Shown one piece after another: positions 1 through 9,321 of a stretch of 64,000 bases of DNA. The position numbers were made by a program, and so were the translations under genes. This DNA comes from Microbacteriaceae bacterium (GTDB lineage: Bacteria > Actinomycetota > Actinomycetes > Actinomycetales > Microbacteriaceae): assembly GCA_027491295.1 (NCBI GenBank), contig JAIXWK010000001.1:124001-188000 (forward strand). The letters are read 5' to 3'. The notes beneath the pieces are model-generated. The model saw only the letters and a list, made by a program, of their open reading frames with translations. It had not been told where the DNA came from and did not search any database. Position 1 is the first letter of the stretch. Each line of letters opens with the position of its first letter.

Positions 1-396
1 GGAATGATGACCCCGGAACCAATCATTTGTGCTGCCGACACCACCGTGGCAGAGGCGATGGCACTTATTCGCCGCAAAGAAGTCGAGCCGGTGCTAGCTG
101 CTCAAGTCTTTGTGACGTTGCCGCCTTATGAGACCCCAACCGGTAAGTACCTAGGTGTAGTTCACTTCCAGAAACTTCTGCGCTATCCCCCGCACGAGAG
201 ACTGGCATCGCTACTGGATTCAGATCAAGAGCCAATCCAAGTCGATACCTCCATTTCGCAGATTCACCGTGACCTTGCGACCTATGACCTAGTTGCCCTG
301 CCGGTGGTTGACGCCGAGCGACACATGCTCGGTGTTGTTACCGTGGACGACGTTTTGGACCACCTGTTGCCGGATGACTGGAGAAGTGAGGACTGA
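1..396 (+). CDS. CBS-domain protein, MgtE N-terminal-like (5' truncated by window edge)
   Basis: The reading frame is open from base 1, so the gene begins upstream and only the C-terminal part is visible. The visible part looks like a CBS pair: an 'MTPEP...' segment opens one CBS motif and 'LGVVTVDDVLDHLLPDDW' closes the second. Actinobacteria carry a soluble MgtE-N/CBS protein next to a DUF1003 protein and mrp, which is the arrangement here. CBS pairs usually bind adenosine nucleotides or Mg2+ and act as regulatory modules. No transporter membrane segments are visible, so a regulatory role is more likely than transport. The stop overlaps the next start, implying co-transcription. Confidence 0.75.
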   Translation, partial: GMMTPEPIICAADTTVAEAMALIRRKEVEPVLAAQVFVTLPPYETPTGKYLGVVHFQKLLRYPPHERLASLLDSDQEPIQVDTSISQIHRDLATYDLVALPVVDAERHMLGVVTVDDVLDHLLPDDWRSED

Positions 397-902
397 TGAT
401 GGCTAGAAATCAATCACCTCTCGAGACTCCAAAGTCTCGAAGAGTATTCCGTGCTCCGAGCATGAACCAAGAAGCGGTTGGCCGCATCTCGGAGAGCTTT
501 GCCCGAGCAATGGGGACCGGAGCGTTCCTAATCACGATGACCATCATTGTGATGATCTGGCTCTCTTGGAACACCTTGGCGCCGGTAGATGCTCAGTACG
601 ACCCAAGGGCTTTGAACTTTAGCCTTTTGACACTGATCCTCTCGCTGCAGGCTTCCTACGCAGCACCTTTGATCCTTTTGGCTCAGAACCGCCAGGACGA
701 CCGAGATCGAGTGAAGTTTGAGCAGGATCGTCAGAGAGCTGAGCGAAACCTAGCTGATACAGAATACCTCGCCCGTGAGGTCGCAGCGCTAAAGCTTGCC
801 CTGGATGAAGTTGCCACCAAGGATTTCGTCAAGGATGAACTGCGCGATGTGGTGCGAGAGCTTTTAGAAGAGCTGCAGACCAAGCCTAAAAAGACCAAAT
901 GA
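396..902 (+). CDS. DUF1003 family membrane protein
   Basis: This 168-residue protein has two hydrophobic helices, at about 46-62 and 78-97, separated by a short hydrophilic stretch with a conserved-looking 'YDPRALNFSLLTL' region. A charged helical C-terminus (about 103-168) probably forms a coiled coil. This is the DUF1003 layout, whose biochemical function is not established. The gene starts one base inside the upstream stop and its own stop overlaps the mrp start, so it sits inside a three-gene operon. A second ATG one codon downstream is an equally good start. Confidence 0.8.
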   Translation: MMARNQSPLETPKSRRVFRAPSMNQEAVGRISESFARAMGTGAFLITMTIIVMIWLSWNTLAPVDAQYDPRALNFSLLTLILSLQASYAAPLILLAQNRQDDRDRVKFEQDRQRAERNLADTEYLAREVAALKLALDEVATKDFVKDELRDVVRELLEELQTKPKKTK

Positions 903-1999
903 GCAAAGCGCTAGCCGCTTTGAAGCTGGTTATTGACCCAGAACTCAGAGCCCCAATCACCGAGCTCGGGATGGTGGAGATCACCTCCGAAACAAACACC
1001 ACAGCCCAGGTCATCGTAAAGCTCACGATTGCAGGTTGCCCGGCAGCGCAGAAGATAGAGCGAGATGTTCGCGAGGTGCTGAGTGAGAGCTTTTCTTCTT
1101 TTGAACTAACCATGTCTGTTATGACCCAAGCGGAGCGCGATGAACTGAAGGTAAAGCTGCGCGGCGATGCACCGGTTCGTTTCAACCCGTTCGCCCAAGA
1201 CGATAACTTCACCAAGGTGATCTTTGTCGGAAGCGGCAAAGGCGGTGTCGGAAAGAGCACTCTAACCACGAATATCTCGGTTGCACTGGCTTCCCTCGGC
1301 CACAAGGTTGGCCTGATAGATGCCGACATTTTTGGATACTCAATCCCTGGACAACTGGGCATTAGCGAGAATCCGACTCAGCTGGACGATTTGATTTTGC
1401 CGCCGATCGCATTTGGCGTGAAGGTGATGTCGATTGGATTCTTTGTCACCGACAACCAACCGGTTGGTTGGCGAGGGCCGATGCTGCATCGGGCAATTGA
1501 GCAGTTTCTAACCAATGTCTACTGGGGCGATCTGGACTACCTGCTGTTAGATCTTCCTCCCGGCACCGGAGATGTAGCAATTAGCCTTGGTCAACTTTTG
1601 AAAAAAGCACGCTCGCTGGTGATTACTACCCCGCAGTCTGCCGCTGCCACGGTGGCCGAGCGAAGCGGAGCGATTGGCTTGCAGACCGGCCAGGAAATCC
1701 TTGGAGTGATAGAAAACCTGAGCTACCTACCAAGCGATTCTGGAAACCAATACATCTTTGGCCAAGGCGGCGGTAAAGCCGTGGCAGATCGATTGAGTTC
1801 CCTTAGTGGCCAAACTGTCGAGCTGTTGGCCCAGCTGCCGATCAGTAGGGAGCTGCGAGAAGCTTCGGATAACGGTGTGCCGCTGGTGGCTTCAAACCCC
1901 GAACACGAGATTTCCAGGCAAATTTTTGAGCTCGCCAAGCAGATCGCGGCATTACCAATTGGGCTCAGTGGGAAATCTTTGGGGCTAAAACCCCGTTAG
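899..1999 (+). CDS. mrp: Mrp/NBP35-family Fe-S cluster carrier ATPase
   Basis: Mrp proteins are P-loop ATPases that scaffold or deliver iron-sulfur clusters in the cytoplasm. The 366-residue protein has an N-terminal MIP18/DUF59 domain (about 1-85, with 'AGCPAA'), then the deviant Walker A motif GSGKGGVGKST at 111-121 and the 'LLLDLPPGTGD' switch region. The C-terminal CxxC of NBP35-type scaffolds is not obvious, as in many bacterial Mrp proteins. The ATG overlaps the DUF1003 stop (ATGA), which fits an operon. The stop codon lies inside the predicted -10 box of the next gene. Confidence 0.92.
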   Translation: MSKALAALKLVIDPELRAPITELGMVEITSETNTTAQVIVKLTIAGCPAAQKIERDVREVLSESFSSFELTMSVMTQAERDELKVKLRGDAPVRFNPFAQDDNFTKVIFVGSGKGGVGKSTLTTNISVALASLGHKVGLIDADIFGYSIPGQLGISENPTQLDDLILPPIAFGVKVMSIGFFVTDNQPVGWRGPMLHRAIEQFLTNVYWGDLDYLLLDLPPGTGDVAISLGQLLKKARSLVITTPQSAAATVAERSGAIGLQTGQEILGVIENLSYLPSDSGNQYIFGQGGGKAVADRLSSLSGQTVELLAQLPISRELREASDNGVPLVASNPEHEISRQIFELAKQIAALPIGLSGKSLGLKPR

Positions 2000-2007
2000 A
2001 TATAGCT
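1996..2007 (+). promoter_or_regulatory. -10 box of leaderless aldehyde dehydrogenase promoter
   Basis: TTAGAT ends 6 bases before the ATG, leaving no room for a leader or Shine-Dalgarno site. The box overlaps the mrp stop codon. Transcription would then begin at or next to the start codon. Confidence 0.45.
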
Positions 2008-3471
2008 ATGAATCTTATTTCGGTCGTAAGCCCGCTCACCGGGGAGAAGCTCCACGACATTCAGGCCTTCAGTGCCGACGAAGTCAAGCACGCATTTCAA
2101 CTTGGTCGAGTGGTGCAACCTAGCTGGGCAAAATCCGTCCAACATCGCGCACTGGTTGCCAAAAAATTGGCTGCGATCTTGGCAAAAGAGCAGGATGCCA
2201 TGATGGACCAGCTCCAGGCAGAAACCGGTAAGTCCCGCTCCCACGCCTTTGAAGAGGTTGCCGGAGCACTTGGTGCGATCTCCTACTATGCCAAGGTTGC
2301 CCCGAAGCTTATGCGCCGCAAGCGCGTCAAGGCCGGCGTTCCGGTTATGTTGACTGCATTTGTTGAGCCTGCCCCAGTTGGCGTGGTTGGCATCATTACA
2401 CCTTGGAATTACCCGCTGGCGCTAACCATGATGGATGTCCTGCCAGCTCTTATGGCCGGCAACGCCGTGGTCCAGAAGGCGGATAATCAAACTGCCAAGA
2501 CTGTCGCTTTCGCCAGAGGGTTGGCAATCAAGGCTGGAGTCCCAGAAGCGATTTGGCAGGTGGTGCAAGGTGAAGCCAATGAGGTTGGCAACGCCGTAAC
2601 CGACAACGCTGATTACGTTGCTTTTACCGGTTCTACTCCGACCGGCCGCATCGTCGCAGAGCGCGCTGCCAAGCGACTCATCGGCTACAGCCTGGAACTT
2701 GGTGGCAAGAATCCGATGATCGTGCTGCCTGGTGCAAACCTCGAGCAGGCTGCAGAAATCGCTCTTGGCTCAGCCTTTGGTAACGCCGGTCAGCTCTGTG
2801 TTTCTATCGAGCGTCTCTACGTACCAAATAAGGTAATCGCTGAGTTTGCAACTATTTTGAAGCGCCGAATCGAGTCCATGACTGTTGGCTCTTCTGATAC
2901 CTTTTCGCACGATGTCGGATCCCTCACCTCGAAAGCTCAGATGGATCGAGTCTCTGGTTTTGTTGATCGCGCGATTGCCGAGGGTGCCAAGGTGCTGACC
3001 GGAGCCAAGCGCTTGGAGAACCTAGGTCCAAACTTCTACGCTCCAACCGTATTGACCGCAGTTCCTAAGACTGCAGAGATTATGACCAAAGAAGTCTTTG
3101 GACCGGTTATCGCACTGGTTGGATATGACTCGTTGGACGAAGCAGTAGAGCTTTCTAACGCAACCGAGTTTGGTCTAAACGCTTCGGTGGTTGGAGATCG
3201 CTCCAAGGCACTTGAGATCGCATCTAGGTTGATGGCCGGTTCGGTGAATATCAACGAGGGTTACCGAGCCAGCATGGCTTCTATGGCAGCCCCAATGGGC
3301 GGTATGAAGCAGTCTGGAAATGGAAGACGTTCTGGACCTCATGGACTACTTCGTTTCACCGAGACTCGCACTATTGGTGTGGCAAATAAATTGCCAATTG
3401 GATTGCCAACCAGAGCAAAGGAATACAAGGTCATGGCTCCGCTGATGACCAAGCTCACAAAGTGGATTTAG
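2008..3471 (+). CDS. Aldehyde dehydrogenase, succinate-semialdehyde dehydrogenase type
   Basis: A 487-residue NAD(P)-dependent aldehyde dehydrogenase of normal family length. The catalytic pair is visible: the general-base Glu230 in 'LELGGKNP' and the nucleophile Cys264 in 'GNAGQLCVS'. The N-terminal 'ITPWNYPL' and 'AFTGSTPTGR' cofactor motifs are also present. The 'QKADNQTA' stretch at about 156-163 resembles actinobacterial GabD2-type enzymes, which oxidise succinate semialdehyde to succinate, though substrate choice cannot be read from sequence alone. The gene is convergent with tatB, and the two stop codons share a 4-base overlap. Confidence 0.85.
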   Translation: MNLISVVSPLTGEKLHDIQAFSADEVKHAFQLGRVVQPSWAKSVQHRALVAKKLAAILAKEQDAMMDQLQAETGKSRSHAFEEVAGALGAISYYAKVAPKLMRRKRVKAGVPVMLTAFVEPAPVGVVGIITPWNYPLALTMMDVLPALMAGNAVVQKADNQTAKTVAFARGLAIKAGVPEAIWQVVQGEANEVGNAVTDNADYVAFTGSTPTGRIVAERAAKRLIGYSLELGGKNPMIVLPGANLEQAAEIALGSAFGNAGQLCVSIERLYVPNKVIAEFATILKRRIESMTVGSSDTFSHDVGSLTSKAQMDRVSGFVDRAIAEGAKVLTGAKRLENLGPNFYAPTVLTAVPKTAEIMTKEVFGPVIALVGYDSLDEAVELSNATEFGLNASVVGDRSKALEIASRLMAGSVNINEGYRASMASMAAPMGGMKQSGNGRRSGPHGLLRFTETRTIGVANKLPIGLPTRAKEYKVMAPLMTKLTKWI

Positions 3472-3818
3472 GTAGCTTCCCGGTCAAACGGCGCAGATTC
3501 GCCAACATTCAGAGGTTCTTGAACCTTAGGACGATTTAGCTTTTCGGCGGCATTTGGCTCACGCAACGGCTCTCGAAGTGCATCGCGAACAATTCTTCGA
3601 GGGTCATACTGACGCGGGTCTAGCTTTTTCCAGTCCAGGTCTTCAAAACCATCGCCAAGCTCTGACTTCATTTGAGTCTGAGCGTTGTCCACCATGCGTC
3701 TGGCCTTCTTGATCCACTCCGCCAGCTGCTTGGAGTAGTGTGGCAAACGCTCCGGTCCAATAATCAAAACAGCAAGCAGCGCGAGCAGAATGAGTTTCTC
3801 AGCGCTTAGACCAAACAT
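3468..3818 (-). CDS. tatB: Sec-independent (Tat) translocase subunit TatB
   Basis: TatB works with TatA and TatC to export folded proteins through the cytoplasmic membrane. The 116-residue product has the canonical layout: a short periplasmic N-terminus, one transmembrane helix (about 6-21), the hinge 'GPERLP', then an amphipathic helix 'KQLAEWIKKARRMV' and a polar tail with 'DPRQYDPRRIVRDAL'. The tail length and position beside mrp favour TatB over TatA. The promoter appears leaderless. Confidence 0.9.
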   Translation of the reverse strand: MFGLSAEKLILLALLAVLIIGPERLPHYSKQLAEWIKKARRMVDNAQTQMKSELGDGFEDLDWKKLDPRQYDPRRIVRDALREPLREPNAAEKLNRPKVQEPLNVGESAPFDREAT

Positions 3819-3830
3819 CCTTTGAGTTTA
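3819..3830 (-). promoter_or_regulatory. -10 box of leaderless tatB promoter
   Basis: Read on the minus strand, TAAACT is followed by six bases (CAAAGG) and then the tatB ATG. The AAAGG could pass as a ribosome site but abuts the start codon directly, so leaderless initiation fits better. Confidence 0.45.
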
Positions 3831-3883
3831 CTGCTTTCGAATCCGGGCTTTGCAGGCAATACCTACCTATGCTTAGAGACATC

Positions 3884-4513
3884 ATGATTGACAAAATATC
3901 CAGCTGGAAATTCGCCGAAGACTATGCCGTCGAACCTGCTGCGATTGTTGAAGCCAGGCACCATGCCGACCAACTCGGAGTTGAGTCAATCACCCCAGCC
4001 TCCGGTGCTCAGCTAGCGGTTCTGGCTGCCATCTCGAAGGCCAAGAACATTGTTGAGGCCGGCACGGGAGCTGGTGTCTCTGGACTTTGGCTACTCAGTG
4101 CCTCAAAGGATTCGATCCTCACCACAATTGACAATGAGCCGGAATACCAAAATGTTGCTCGCAAGAACTTTGCGGCTGCAGATATTCCAGCCAGCCGGAT
4201 TCGCGTTATCACCGGCAAGGCCAAGGCGGTCATGGGAAACATGGCCGAGAGCGGCTACGACCTGGTGTTTTTGGACATCGATCCACTGGAGGTAGAAGAA
4301 CTTCTTCCGACTGCGGTTGGCTTGATTCGACCAGGTGGTGCTTTGGTTATCTCTCACGCGCTTTGGCGGGATCGCGTCCCCAACCCAACTCTTCGTGATG
4401 ATGAGACATCGGCATTGCGCGCGACAATCAAATCATTTTCAAACGTGACTGGTTTTTTCTCAAGCATCTCCATGGTTGGAGACGGCTTGCTGCTTATCGC
4501 AAAAGCCGAGTAA
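3884..4513 (+). CDS. SAM-dependent O-methyltransferase, class I
   Basis: A 209-residue O-methyltransferase of the family that includes caffeoyl-CoA-type enzymes and the mycobacterial protein near tatB. The SAM-binding glycine loop 'EAGTGAGVSGLWLL' lies near residue 52, followed by an acidic residue ('TIDNEPEY') for the ribose and a 'VFLDIDPLE' motif. The substrate is unknown. An ATG at 3869 would add five residues but falls within TATGCT, a good -10 hexamer, so 3884 is the better start. The stop is directly adjacent to the convergent DUF3117 stop. Confidence 0.8.
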   Translation: MIDKISSWKFAEDYAVEPAAIVEARHHADQLGVESITPASGAQLAVLAAISKAKNIVEAGTGAGVSGLWLLSASKDSILTTIDNEPEYQNVARKNFAAADIPASRIRVITGKAKAVMGNMAESGYDLVFLDIDPLEVEELLPTAVGLIRPGGALVISHALWRDRVPNPTLRDDETSALRATIKSFSNVTGFFSSISMVGDGLLLIAKAE

Positions 4514-4687
4514 CTACTTCTTGATAGCGCCGGCTAGAACTTTGTGAAGTTCAGTTGCTTCGGCTTCATTTACAGAGACGACTAGACGTCCGCCACCCTC
4601 AAGTGGGACTCGAAGGATGATTAGGCCGCGTGGTTCGCGTTCTGCCTCCATTGGACCGTCTCCGGTGCGAGGCTTCATTGCTGCCAT
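4514..4687 (-). CDS. DUF3117 family small protein
   Basis: A 57-residue protein easily missed because of its length. It begins MAAMKPRTGDGP and contains 'VPLEGGGRLVVSV', the signature of the actinobacterial DUF3117 family. Function is unknown. The family is widespread in actinobacteria and often lies near tatB and the dap genes, as here. An AGGAG ribosome site sits 8 bases before the ATG, so unlike several neighbours this gene has a normal leader. Confidence 0.88.
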   Translation of the reverse strand: MAAMKPRTGDGPMEAEREPRGLIILRVPLEGGGRLVVSVNEAEATELHKVLAGAIKK

Positions 4688-4752
4688 AAGAACTACTCCT
4701 GGGTATTGCGCGGAAGCAACAATTATCCCAGAAACACGGCTAGAAAGCCAAA

Positions 4753-5823
4753 TTAGTTTCCGCTAAGCCAGCTTCGCAAACCAGCTTCGCAGTCAAAAAG
4801 ATGCCCCACTGGAACGTTTTCGTTGTCCGCGTGAGCCAAAGATGGGTCACCCGGTCCATAGTTCACCGCTGGGATTCCCAAAGCGCTAAAGCGCGCAACG
4901 TCCGTCCAGCCATATTTTGGCTTTACTTCAGAACCGAGTGCGGCAATAAAAGCCTGCGCCTGCGGGGTGTTCAGGCCCGGTCTGGCGCCAACGGCAAGGT
5001 CAGTAACCGACACCTCAAAACCTGCAAAAAACTGTCGCATCAGCGATTCTGCTTCCTCACCGGAGCGCGAAGGAGCAAAGCGGTAGTTCACCGTAAGGGT
5101 TGCCAGATCTGGAATTACGTTGCTGGCAATTCCAGCGTGTGCCAAAACTGCATTCAGGCTCTCGCGGTATTCCAGTCCGTCGACATTCAACGTTTCCGGC
5201 TGATAAGAAGCTAACTTTTCAAGAATGGGTGCGAGTTTGTGGATTGCGTTCTCGCCCATCCAAGGTCTTGCCGAGTGTGCCTTTTTGCCAGTGGCTGAAA
5301 CCTCGATGCGAATGGTGCCGTTGCAACCGCCCTCGATCAAAGCGCTGGTTGGTTCACACAGCACAGCAAAATCACCCTGAATCAGATCCGGGCGGTTGCG
5401 AACCAGGCGGCCAAGACCGTTTAGGTCGCTGGCAACCTCTTCGTTGTCATAGAACACCCAGGTGACATCAAACTTGGGCTCGGTAAGTTCCGCAGCAAGC
5501 TTCAGCATTACAGCCACGCCTGCCTTCATATCCACCGTGCCGCGCCCGACGATTACCTGCTCGCGCTCAAAGTGATGCAGCTTGGTTGGCAGATTGTTCG
5601 CGATCGGAACGGTGTCTAGGTGCCCTGCGATCACAACCGTGGACTCACGCCCAAGATTTGTGCTGGCAACAACTGCGTTTCCATCTCTAACCACGCTTAG
5701 GTGCTCACGAGAAGAAAGCAGCTTTTCAACCTCATCGGCGAGCGCCGACTCATTGCCGGAGACCGATTCGATGTCGCAAATCGCCATCGTGAGCTCAACA
5801 AGGTTGGAAGTATCAAGTGCCAT
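4753..5823 (-). CDS. dapE: Succinyl-diaminopimelate desuccinylase
   Basis: DapE hydrolyses N-succinyl-LL-diaminopimelate to LL-diaminopimelate and succinate in the lysine and peptidoglycan precursor pathway. The 356-residue M20 metallopeptidase shows the zinc ligands and catalytic acids in the expected order: 'GHLDTVP' (His68, Asp70), '[10 protein letters not shown]' (Asp98) and 'FYDNEEVA' (Glu128/129), with the dimerisation domain in the middle. It diverges from dapD, the enzyme two steps earlier, across only 30 bases. TAGCCT lies 7 bases before the ATG. Confidence 0.9.
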   Translation of the reverse strand: MALDTSNLVELTMAICDIESVSGNESALADEVEKLLSSREHLSVVRDGNAVVASTNLGRESTVVIAGHLDTVPIANNLPTKLHHFEREQVIVGRGTVDMKAGVAVMLKLAAELTEPKFDVTWVFYDNEEVASDLNGLGRLVRNRPDLIQGDFAVLCEPTSALIEGGCNGTIRIEVSATGKKAHSARPWMGENAIHKLAPILEKLASYQPETLNVDGLEYRESLNAVLAHAGIASNVIPDLATLTVNYRFAPSRSGEEAESLMRQFFAGFEVSVTDLAVGARPGLNTPQAQAFIAALGSEVKPKYGWTDVARFSALGIPAVNYGPGDPSLAHADNENVPVGHLFDCEAGLRSWLSGN

Positions 5824-5853
5824 GGCAAAAAGGCTACCTGTATTCTGGTGAGG
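5824..5853. promoter_or_regulatory. Divergent leaderless dapE/dapD promoter region
   Basis: Only 30 bases separate the two start codons. On the minus strand TAGCCT (5831-5836) is 7 bases from the dapE ATG. On the plus strand TATTCT (5841-5846) is 7 bases from the dapD ATG. The -35 regions must therefore lie inside the opposite coding sequences. Confidence 0.5.
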
Positions 5854-6804
5854 ATGAGCGCGACATACCTAACTGATAAGGCCTGGGGCCACGGATTGGC
5901 AACCATTGCCCAAGATGGCACCGTCTTGGACGCCTGGTTCCCAGAACCAGCCGTTGGCGAAGCGCCTAAATCCGACCTGCAGTGGTTTTCGCCAAGAGAA
6001 CTTGACGAGCTGGTTGGCGTTGACGAATTGCGCAACGTGAGAACCGAAGTGATTCGCGTGGAGATTGAACTTTCAAATCCGGTGACCTCAACCCAGGATG
6101 CCTACCTACGTCTTCAACTCCTTTCTCACCTGTTGGTGCAGCCAAACACCATCAATCTTGAGGGCCTAATCCCAAACTTGCCGATTGTGGCCTTTACCAA
6201 TCGCGGTGTGATGACCCTCGAAGATTTTGAAGCCAAGACTGTAACCCTTCGCAACCACGGAGTCGTCGCTCACTCGATTGATAAGTTTCCAAGACTGATT
6301 GACTACGTGGTTCCTAAGAAGGTCCGCATTGCGGATGCCAATCGGGTCCGGCTAGGTGCCCACCTCTCCCCCGGCACAACTGTTATGCACGAGGGTTTTG
6401 TGAACTTCAACGCCGGAACCCTGGGAACCTCCATGGTTGAGGGCCGCATCTCACAGGGTGTTGTGGTTGGCGATGGCTCCGACATTGGTGGTGGTGCATC
6501 GATCATGGGAACCCTCTCCGGTGGCGGAAAGCACAAGGTTTCAATCGGCAAGCGCGCGCTACTGGGTGCTAACTCCGGTGTGGGGATCTCGATTGGCGAT
6601 GATTCCACCGTGGAGGCAGGTCTCTACATCACCGCCGGCACCAAGGTGACCCTGAAGGTTGATGGCAGGAGCCAGGTCGTAAAGGCTGCAGAACTCAGTG
6701 GGCTTCCGGGACTGCTATTTAGAAGAAACTCTCAAACCGGAGCCGTTGAGGCAATCGCCCGCGAGGGTCAGGGTATTGAACTAAACAGCGAATTACACGC
6801 CTAG
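5854..6804 (+). CDS. dapD: 2,3,4,5-tetrahydropyridine-2,6-dicarboxylate N-succinyltransferase
   Basis: DapD adds a succinyl group from succinyl-CoA to tetrahydrodipicolinate. The 316-residue length matches the actinobacterial type of the enzyme. The C-terminal half shows the left-handed beta-helix hexapeptide repeats ('[15 protein letters not shown]', '[15 protein letters not shown]', '[13 protein letters not shown]'). The frame runs open well upstream, but the conserved [12 protein letters not shown] start and the nearby -10 box support 5854. The stop overlaps the thiL stop by 4 bases (CTAG). Confidence 0.92.
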   Translation: MSATYLTDKAWGHGLATIAQDGTVLDAWFPEPAVGEAPKSDLQWFSPRELDELVGVDELRNVRTEVIRVEIELSNPVTSTQDAYLRLQLLSHLLVQPNTINLEGLIPNLPIVAFTNRGVMTLEDFEAKTVTLRNHGVVAHSIDKFPRLIDYVVPKKVRIADANRVRLGAHLSPGTTVMHEGFVNFNAGTLGTSMVEGRISQGVVVGDGSDIGGGASIMGTLSGGGKHKVSIGKRALLGANSGVGISIGDDSTVEAGLYITAGTKVTLKVDGRSQVVKAAELSGLPGLLFRRNSQTGAVEAIAREGQGIELNSELHA

Positions 6805-7796
6805 GAACTAACCGAGTCCCAACCGCGCGCCTGCAAAACAACTCCCCCGAGAGTTACCGCATCCTTTTGGCGCTTTACAACCTCACCAATTACCTTGAAG
6901 CCCCTTGGGATCTCAGAGTCTTTGGGGAAGGTCGCCAACAGTGCGTGATCTTCTCCGCCATAGAGCACCCAATCCAATGGGTCTCGAACTAAGTCATCTC
7001 GGGCGTCCATAGATTGCGCGGCCAGCTCCAGAACGGCTGCGTAGCCCTCCAACTTGGTGCGGTCCAGCTCGATTGATACATCGGATGCCTCAGCCAAGCG
7101 GTTGCAGTCCAAAGCCAGTGAATCCGAGACATCCAGCATCGCTGTCGCGCTCTTGGCAGCCAATACTCCAAGTTCAATCGGTGGAGTTGGGCGAAGCTGC
7201 ACCGCAACCCACTCGTCATAAGCCTTAGCTAGCGTCTTATCCTGGTGCAGCAGCAGGTCCAAGCCACACGCAGCACGACCCAAGGTGCCGGCTAGAGCGA
7301 CTTTGTCACCCGACTTGGCACCTGAGCGCAATACCGGATTAGCACCCGCGAGATGGCCGTGTGCAGTCACAGCAATCACAATTTGCTCACCGGAGGCTAG
7401 ATCTCCCCCGACAATCTCGCACTCTGGCGCTAGCTGGTTGCAACCGGACTGTAATCCGCGAGCAAAATCTTCCAACCACATCTGTGTGGTGTCTCGGGTG
7501 ATGACCATTGCAACAACCAAAGCGATGGGCTTGGCTCCCATGGCAGCGACATCTGCGACGTTGCTGGCTACCGCTTTGAACCCGAGGTCATAGCCGGATG
7601 AGAAGTCGTTTCTAAAGTCGTGACCCTCAACCATGGTGTCGGTGGTAACCACAAAGCGGCCATCGCTAACTGCAACTACCGCAGCGTCATCGCCGGAACC
7701 CACCAGGGTGGTCTCCACCTTGCGAAAGTTCTTCACCGCGGCCTTGAGTGCGGCAACTTCGCCTAGTTCAAATACGGTTGGGCCTGAATAATTCAC
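6801..7796 (-). CDS. thiL: Thiamine-monophosphate kinase
   Basis: ThiL phosphorylates thiamine monophosphate to the active cofactor thiamine diphosphate. The 331-residue protein has the PurM/ThiL fold markers: an N-terminal 'GSGDDAAVV' ATP/Mg2+ site (about 33-41), '[11 protein letters not shown]', '[14 protein letters not shown]' and the C-terminal '[10 protein letters not shown]'. Translation begins at GTG. It is convergent with dapD with a 4-base stop overlap, and it diverges from the DUF3515 gene. Confidence 0.92.
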   Translation of the reverse strand: MNYSGPTVFELGEVAALKAAVKNFRKVETTLVGSGDDAAVVAVSDGRFVVTTDTMVEGHDFRNDFSSGYDLGFKAVASNVADVAAMGAKPIALVVAMVITRDTTQMWLEDFARGLQSGCNQLAPECEIVGGDLASGEQIVIAVTAHGHLAGANPVLRSGAKSGDKVALAGTLGRAACGLDLLLHQDKTLAKAYDEWVAVQLRPTPPIELGVLAAKSATAMLDVSDSLALDCNRLAEASDVSIELDRTKLEGYAAVLELAAQSMDARDDLVRDPLDWVLYGGEDHALLATFPKDSEIPRGFKVIGEVVKRQKDAVTLGGVVLQARGWDSVSS

Positions 7797-7806
7797 AAAC
7801 CAACGC

Positions 7807-7819
7807 TAGCCTGTATTTG
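7807..7819 (+). promoter_or_regulatory. -10 box of leaderless DUF3515 lipoprotein promoter
   Basis: TAGCCT (7807-7812) is followed by seven bases and the ATG, with no Shine-Dalgarno sequence between. Confidence 0.45.
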
Positions 7820-8263
7820 ATGCGAAAACTTCTGCTTCTACTGCTAATTCCGCTACTTAGCGGCTGTGCCGCAACCGTGAACCTAGAGCCGGCAGCCATG
7901 GCAAATGACCCTGCGTGTGCGGAGGTTTCGGTTCGCTACCCTTCTTCGATTGGGGAACTTGCCCAGCGCTTCACCAATGCTCAAGCCACCTCGGCCTGGG
8001 GTGAACCGGCAGCGATCATCGCAAGGTGCGGGCTTGAGCTTGTTGAGGTTTCTAAGTTGAGCTGCGTGAGCGCTGCTGGAGTGGACTGGTTGGTTGATGA
8101 CTCAAAAGCTCCAAATTATCGGTTTATCAGCTTCGCTAGGAACCCTGCGGTTGAGGTGATTGTTGACTCGAATATGGCAAGCGGGGTTTCAGCTCTTGAA
8201 GCTCTAGCGATTGCGGTTTCAAAGATCCCAGCGACCAAAGTCTGCACCGAGATAACCAACTAG
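7820..8263 (+). CDS. DUF3515 family lipoprotein
   Basis: The 147-residue product begins with a lipoprotein signal peptide (MRKLLLLLLIPLLSGC; lipobox LLSGC, predicted lipidated Cys16). The mature part shows DUF3515 features: 'DPACAEV', 'WGEPAAIIARCGLE' and 'FARNPAVEV', with several cysteines that could form disulfides. Function is unknown. In actinobacteria this family sits beside ddl and thiL, exactly as here. An upstream in-frame extension is possible but would bury the signal peptide, so 7820 is preferred. Confidence 0.85.
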   Translation: MRKLLLLLLIPLLSGCAATVNLEPAAMANDPACAEVSVRYPSSIGELAQRFTNAQATSAWGEPAAIIARCGLELVEVSKLSCVSAAGVDWLVDDSKAPNYRFISFARNPAVEVIVDSNMASGVSALEALAIAVSKIPATKVCTEITN

Positions 8264-9321
8264 CGCGGTTGAGTACCCTGACTTAGTCCGGTCTGAATCA
8301 AAGTGTCAACCAATTCGGTGTAGCTCACCCCGGTTGCCTGCCACAGTGATGGATACATTGAGATGGGCGTAAAACCAGGCATGGTGTTGACCTCGGTGAT
8401 TACAAAACCAGAATTCGTTAAGAAGAAATCGGTCCTGGCAAGACCTGAACATCCAAGCGCTCTAAAGGCTCGCTTAGCCAAATCATGCATTTCAGTAAGC
8501 TCTGCTTCTGTCAGCGAGGTTGGCACCAATAGGTCCGCTCCGCCACCTAAGTACTTAGCTTCGTAGTCGTAAAACTCGCGACCGGTAACCACAATCTCGC
8601 CAGCCAGGGAAACCTTTAGCTCACCGGTTGGAATTTCCAAAACCGCACACTCGACTTCGCGGCCAACCACAGCGGCTTCCACCAAAACGGTGTTGTCGTG
8701 GGTGAAAGCCTCGATGATGGCGGCCTCTAGGTCAGCAAAGTCCTTGACTTTGCTCACGCCAACGGATGATCCGGAGCGCGATGGCTTTACAAAGACCGGA
8801 AGATCAAAGTGCTCTTGGCACTGTTTGAGGAACCCCTGCGGGTTGAGATCAAATTCCTTCTCGGTGATGACCAAGCCATCTGCCACCGCAATGCCAGCAT
8901 TTTGAAATAGCGCCTTAGCCTTGGACTTCTCCATTGCCGCCGCCGATGCCAGCACACCATTTCCAACGTATGGAACTTCACAGAGCTGAAGCAGACCCTG
9001 GATCGAACCGTCCTCACCGTTTGGGCCGTGCAGCACTGGGAATGCGATGTCAATCACGCCCAGATCGGTGCCGTCCGCCATTCTCCACAGGCCTCCGCCT
9101 AAGGCTGGGTAGACCTCAATCCCATCTTTAACGTTTGGGCTGTCCGACAGCTTCCAGTCGGTTGAAATAGGGTTCAGCACGAACTTTCCAGCAGGTGTAA
9201 TCCCAATCGGAATCACCTCATACTTGGATTTGTCGATTGCCGAGTAAACGCCTAGGGCAGTGACGCAAGAAACGCTGTGCTCAGAAGAGGCACCACCGTA
9301 AATCAAAGCTAGCCGAATCAA
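8260..9321 (-). CDS. ddlA: D-alanine--D-alanine ligase
   Basis: Ddl joins two D-alanines using ATP to make the dipeptide end of the peptidoglycan stem. The 353-residue ATP-grasp protein has 'YGGASSEHSVS' at the N-terminus, 'PVLHGPNGEDGSIQGLL', 'VFVKPSRSGSSVGVSK' and the C-terminal 'TEVNTMPGFTPISMYP'. It starts inside the gpsA stop (4-base overlap) and ends inside the convergent DUF3515 stop. It forms the end of the leuC-to-ddlA minus-strand run. Confidence 0.94.
   Translation of the reverse strand: MIRLALIYGGASSEHSVSCVTALGVYSAIDKSKYEVIPIGITPAGKFVLNPISTDWKLSDSPNVKDGIEVYPALGGGLWRMADGTDLGVIDIAFPVLHGPNGEDGSIQGLLQLCEVPYVGNGVLASAAAMEKSKAKALFQNAGIAVADGLVITEKEFDLNPQGFLKQCQEHFDLPVFVKPSRSGSSVGVSKVKDFADLEAAIIEAFTHDNTVLVEAAVVGREVECAVLEIPTGELKVSLAGEIVVTGREFYDYEAKYLGGGADLLVPTSLTEAELTEMHDLAKRAFRALGCSGLARTDFFLTNSGFVITEVNTMPGFTPISMYPSLWQATGVSYTELVDTLIQTGLSQGTQPR

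Noticed and set aside
886-1362. 158-codon minus-strand frame opposite mrp
   Set aside because: It lies wholly across a well-conserved Mrp sequence and has a low-complexity Ser/Pro-rich product with no domain.
1981-1994. GGGG-CTAAAA-CCCC hairpin as a terminator after mrp
   Set aside because: The stem is only 4 bp, lies inside the mrp coding end and has no T-run; the next promoter overlaps it.
5701-5853. N-terminal extension of dapD
   Set aside because: The added 51 residues run through dapE on the other strand and are unlike any DapD. The conserved start and promoter place initiation at 5854.
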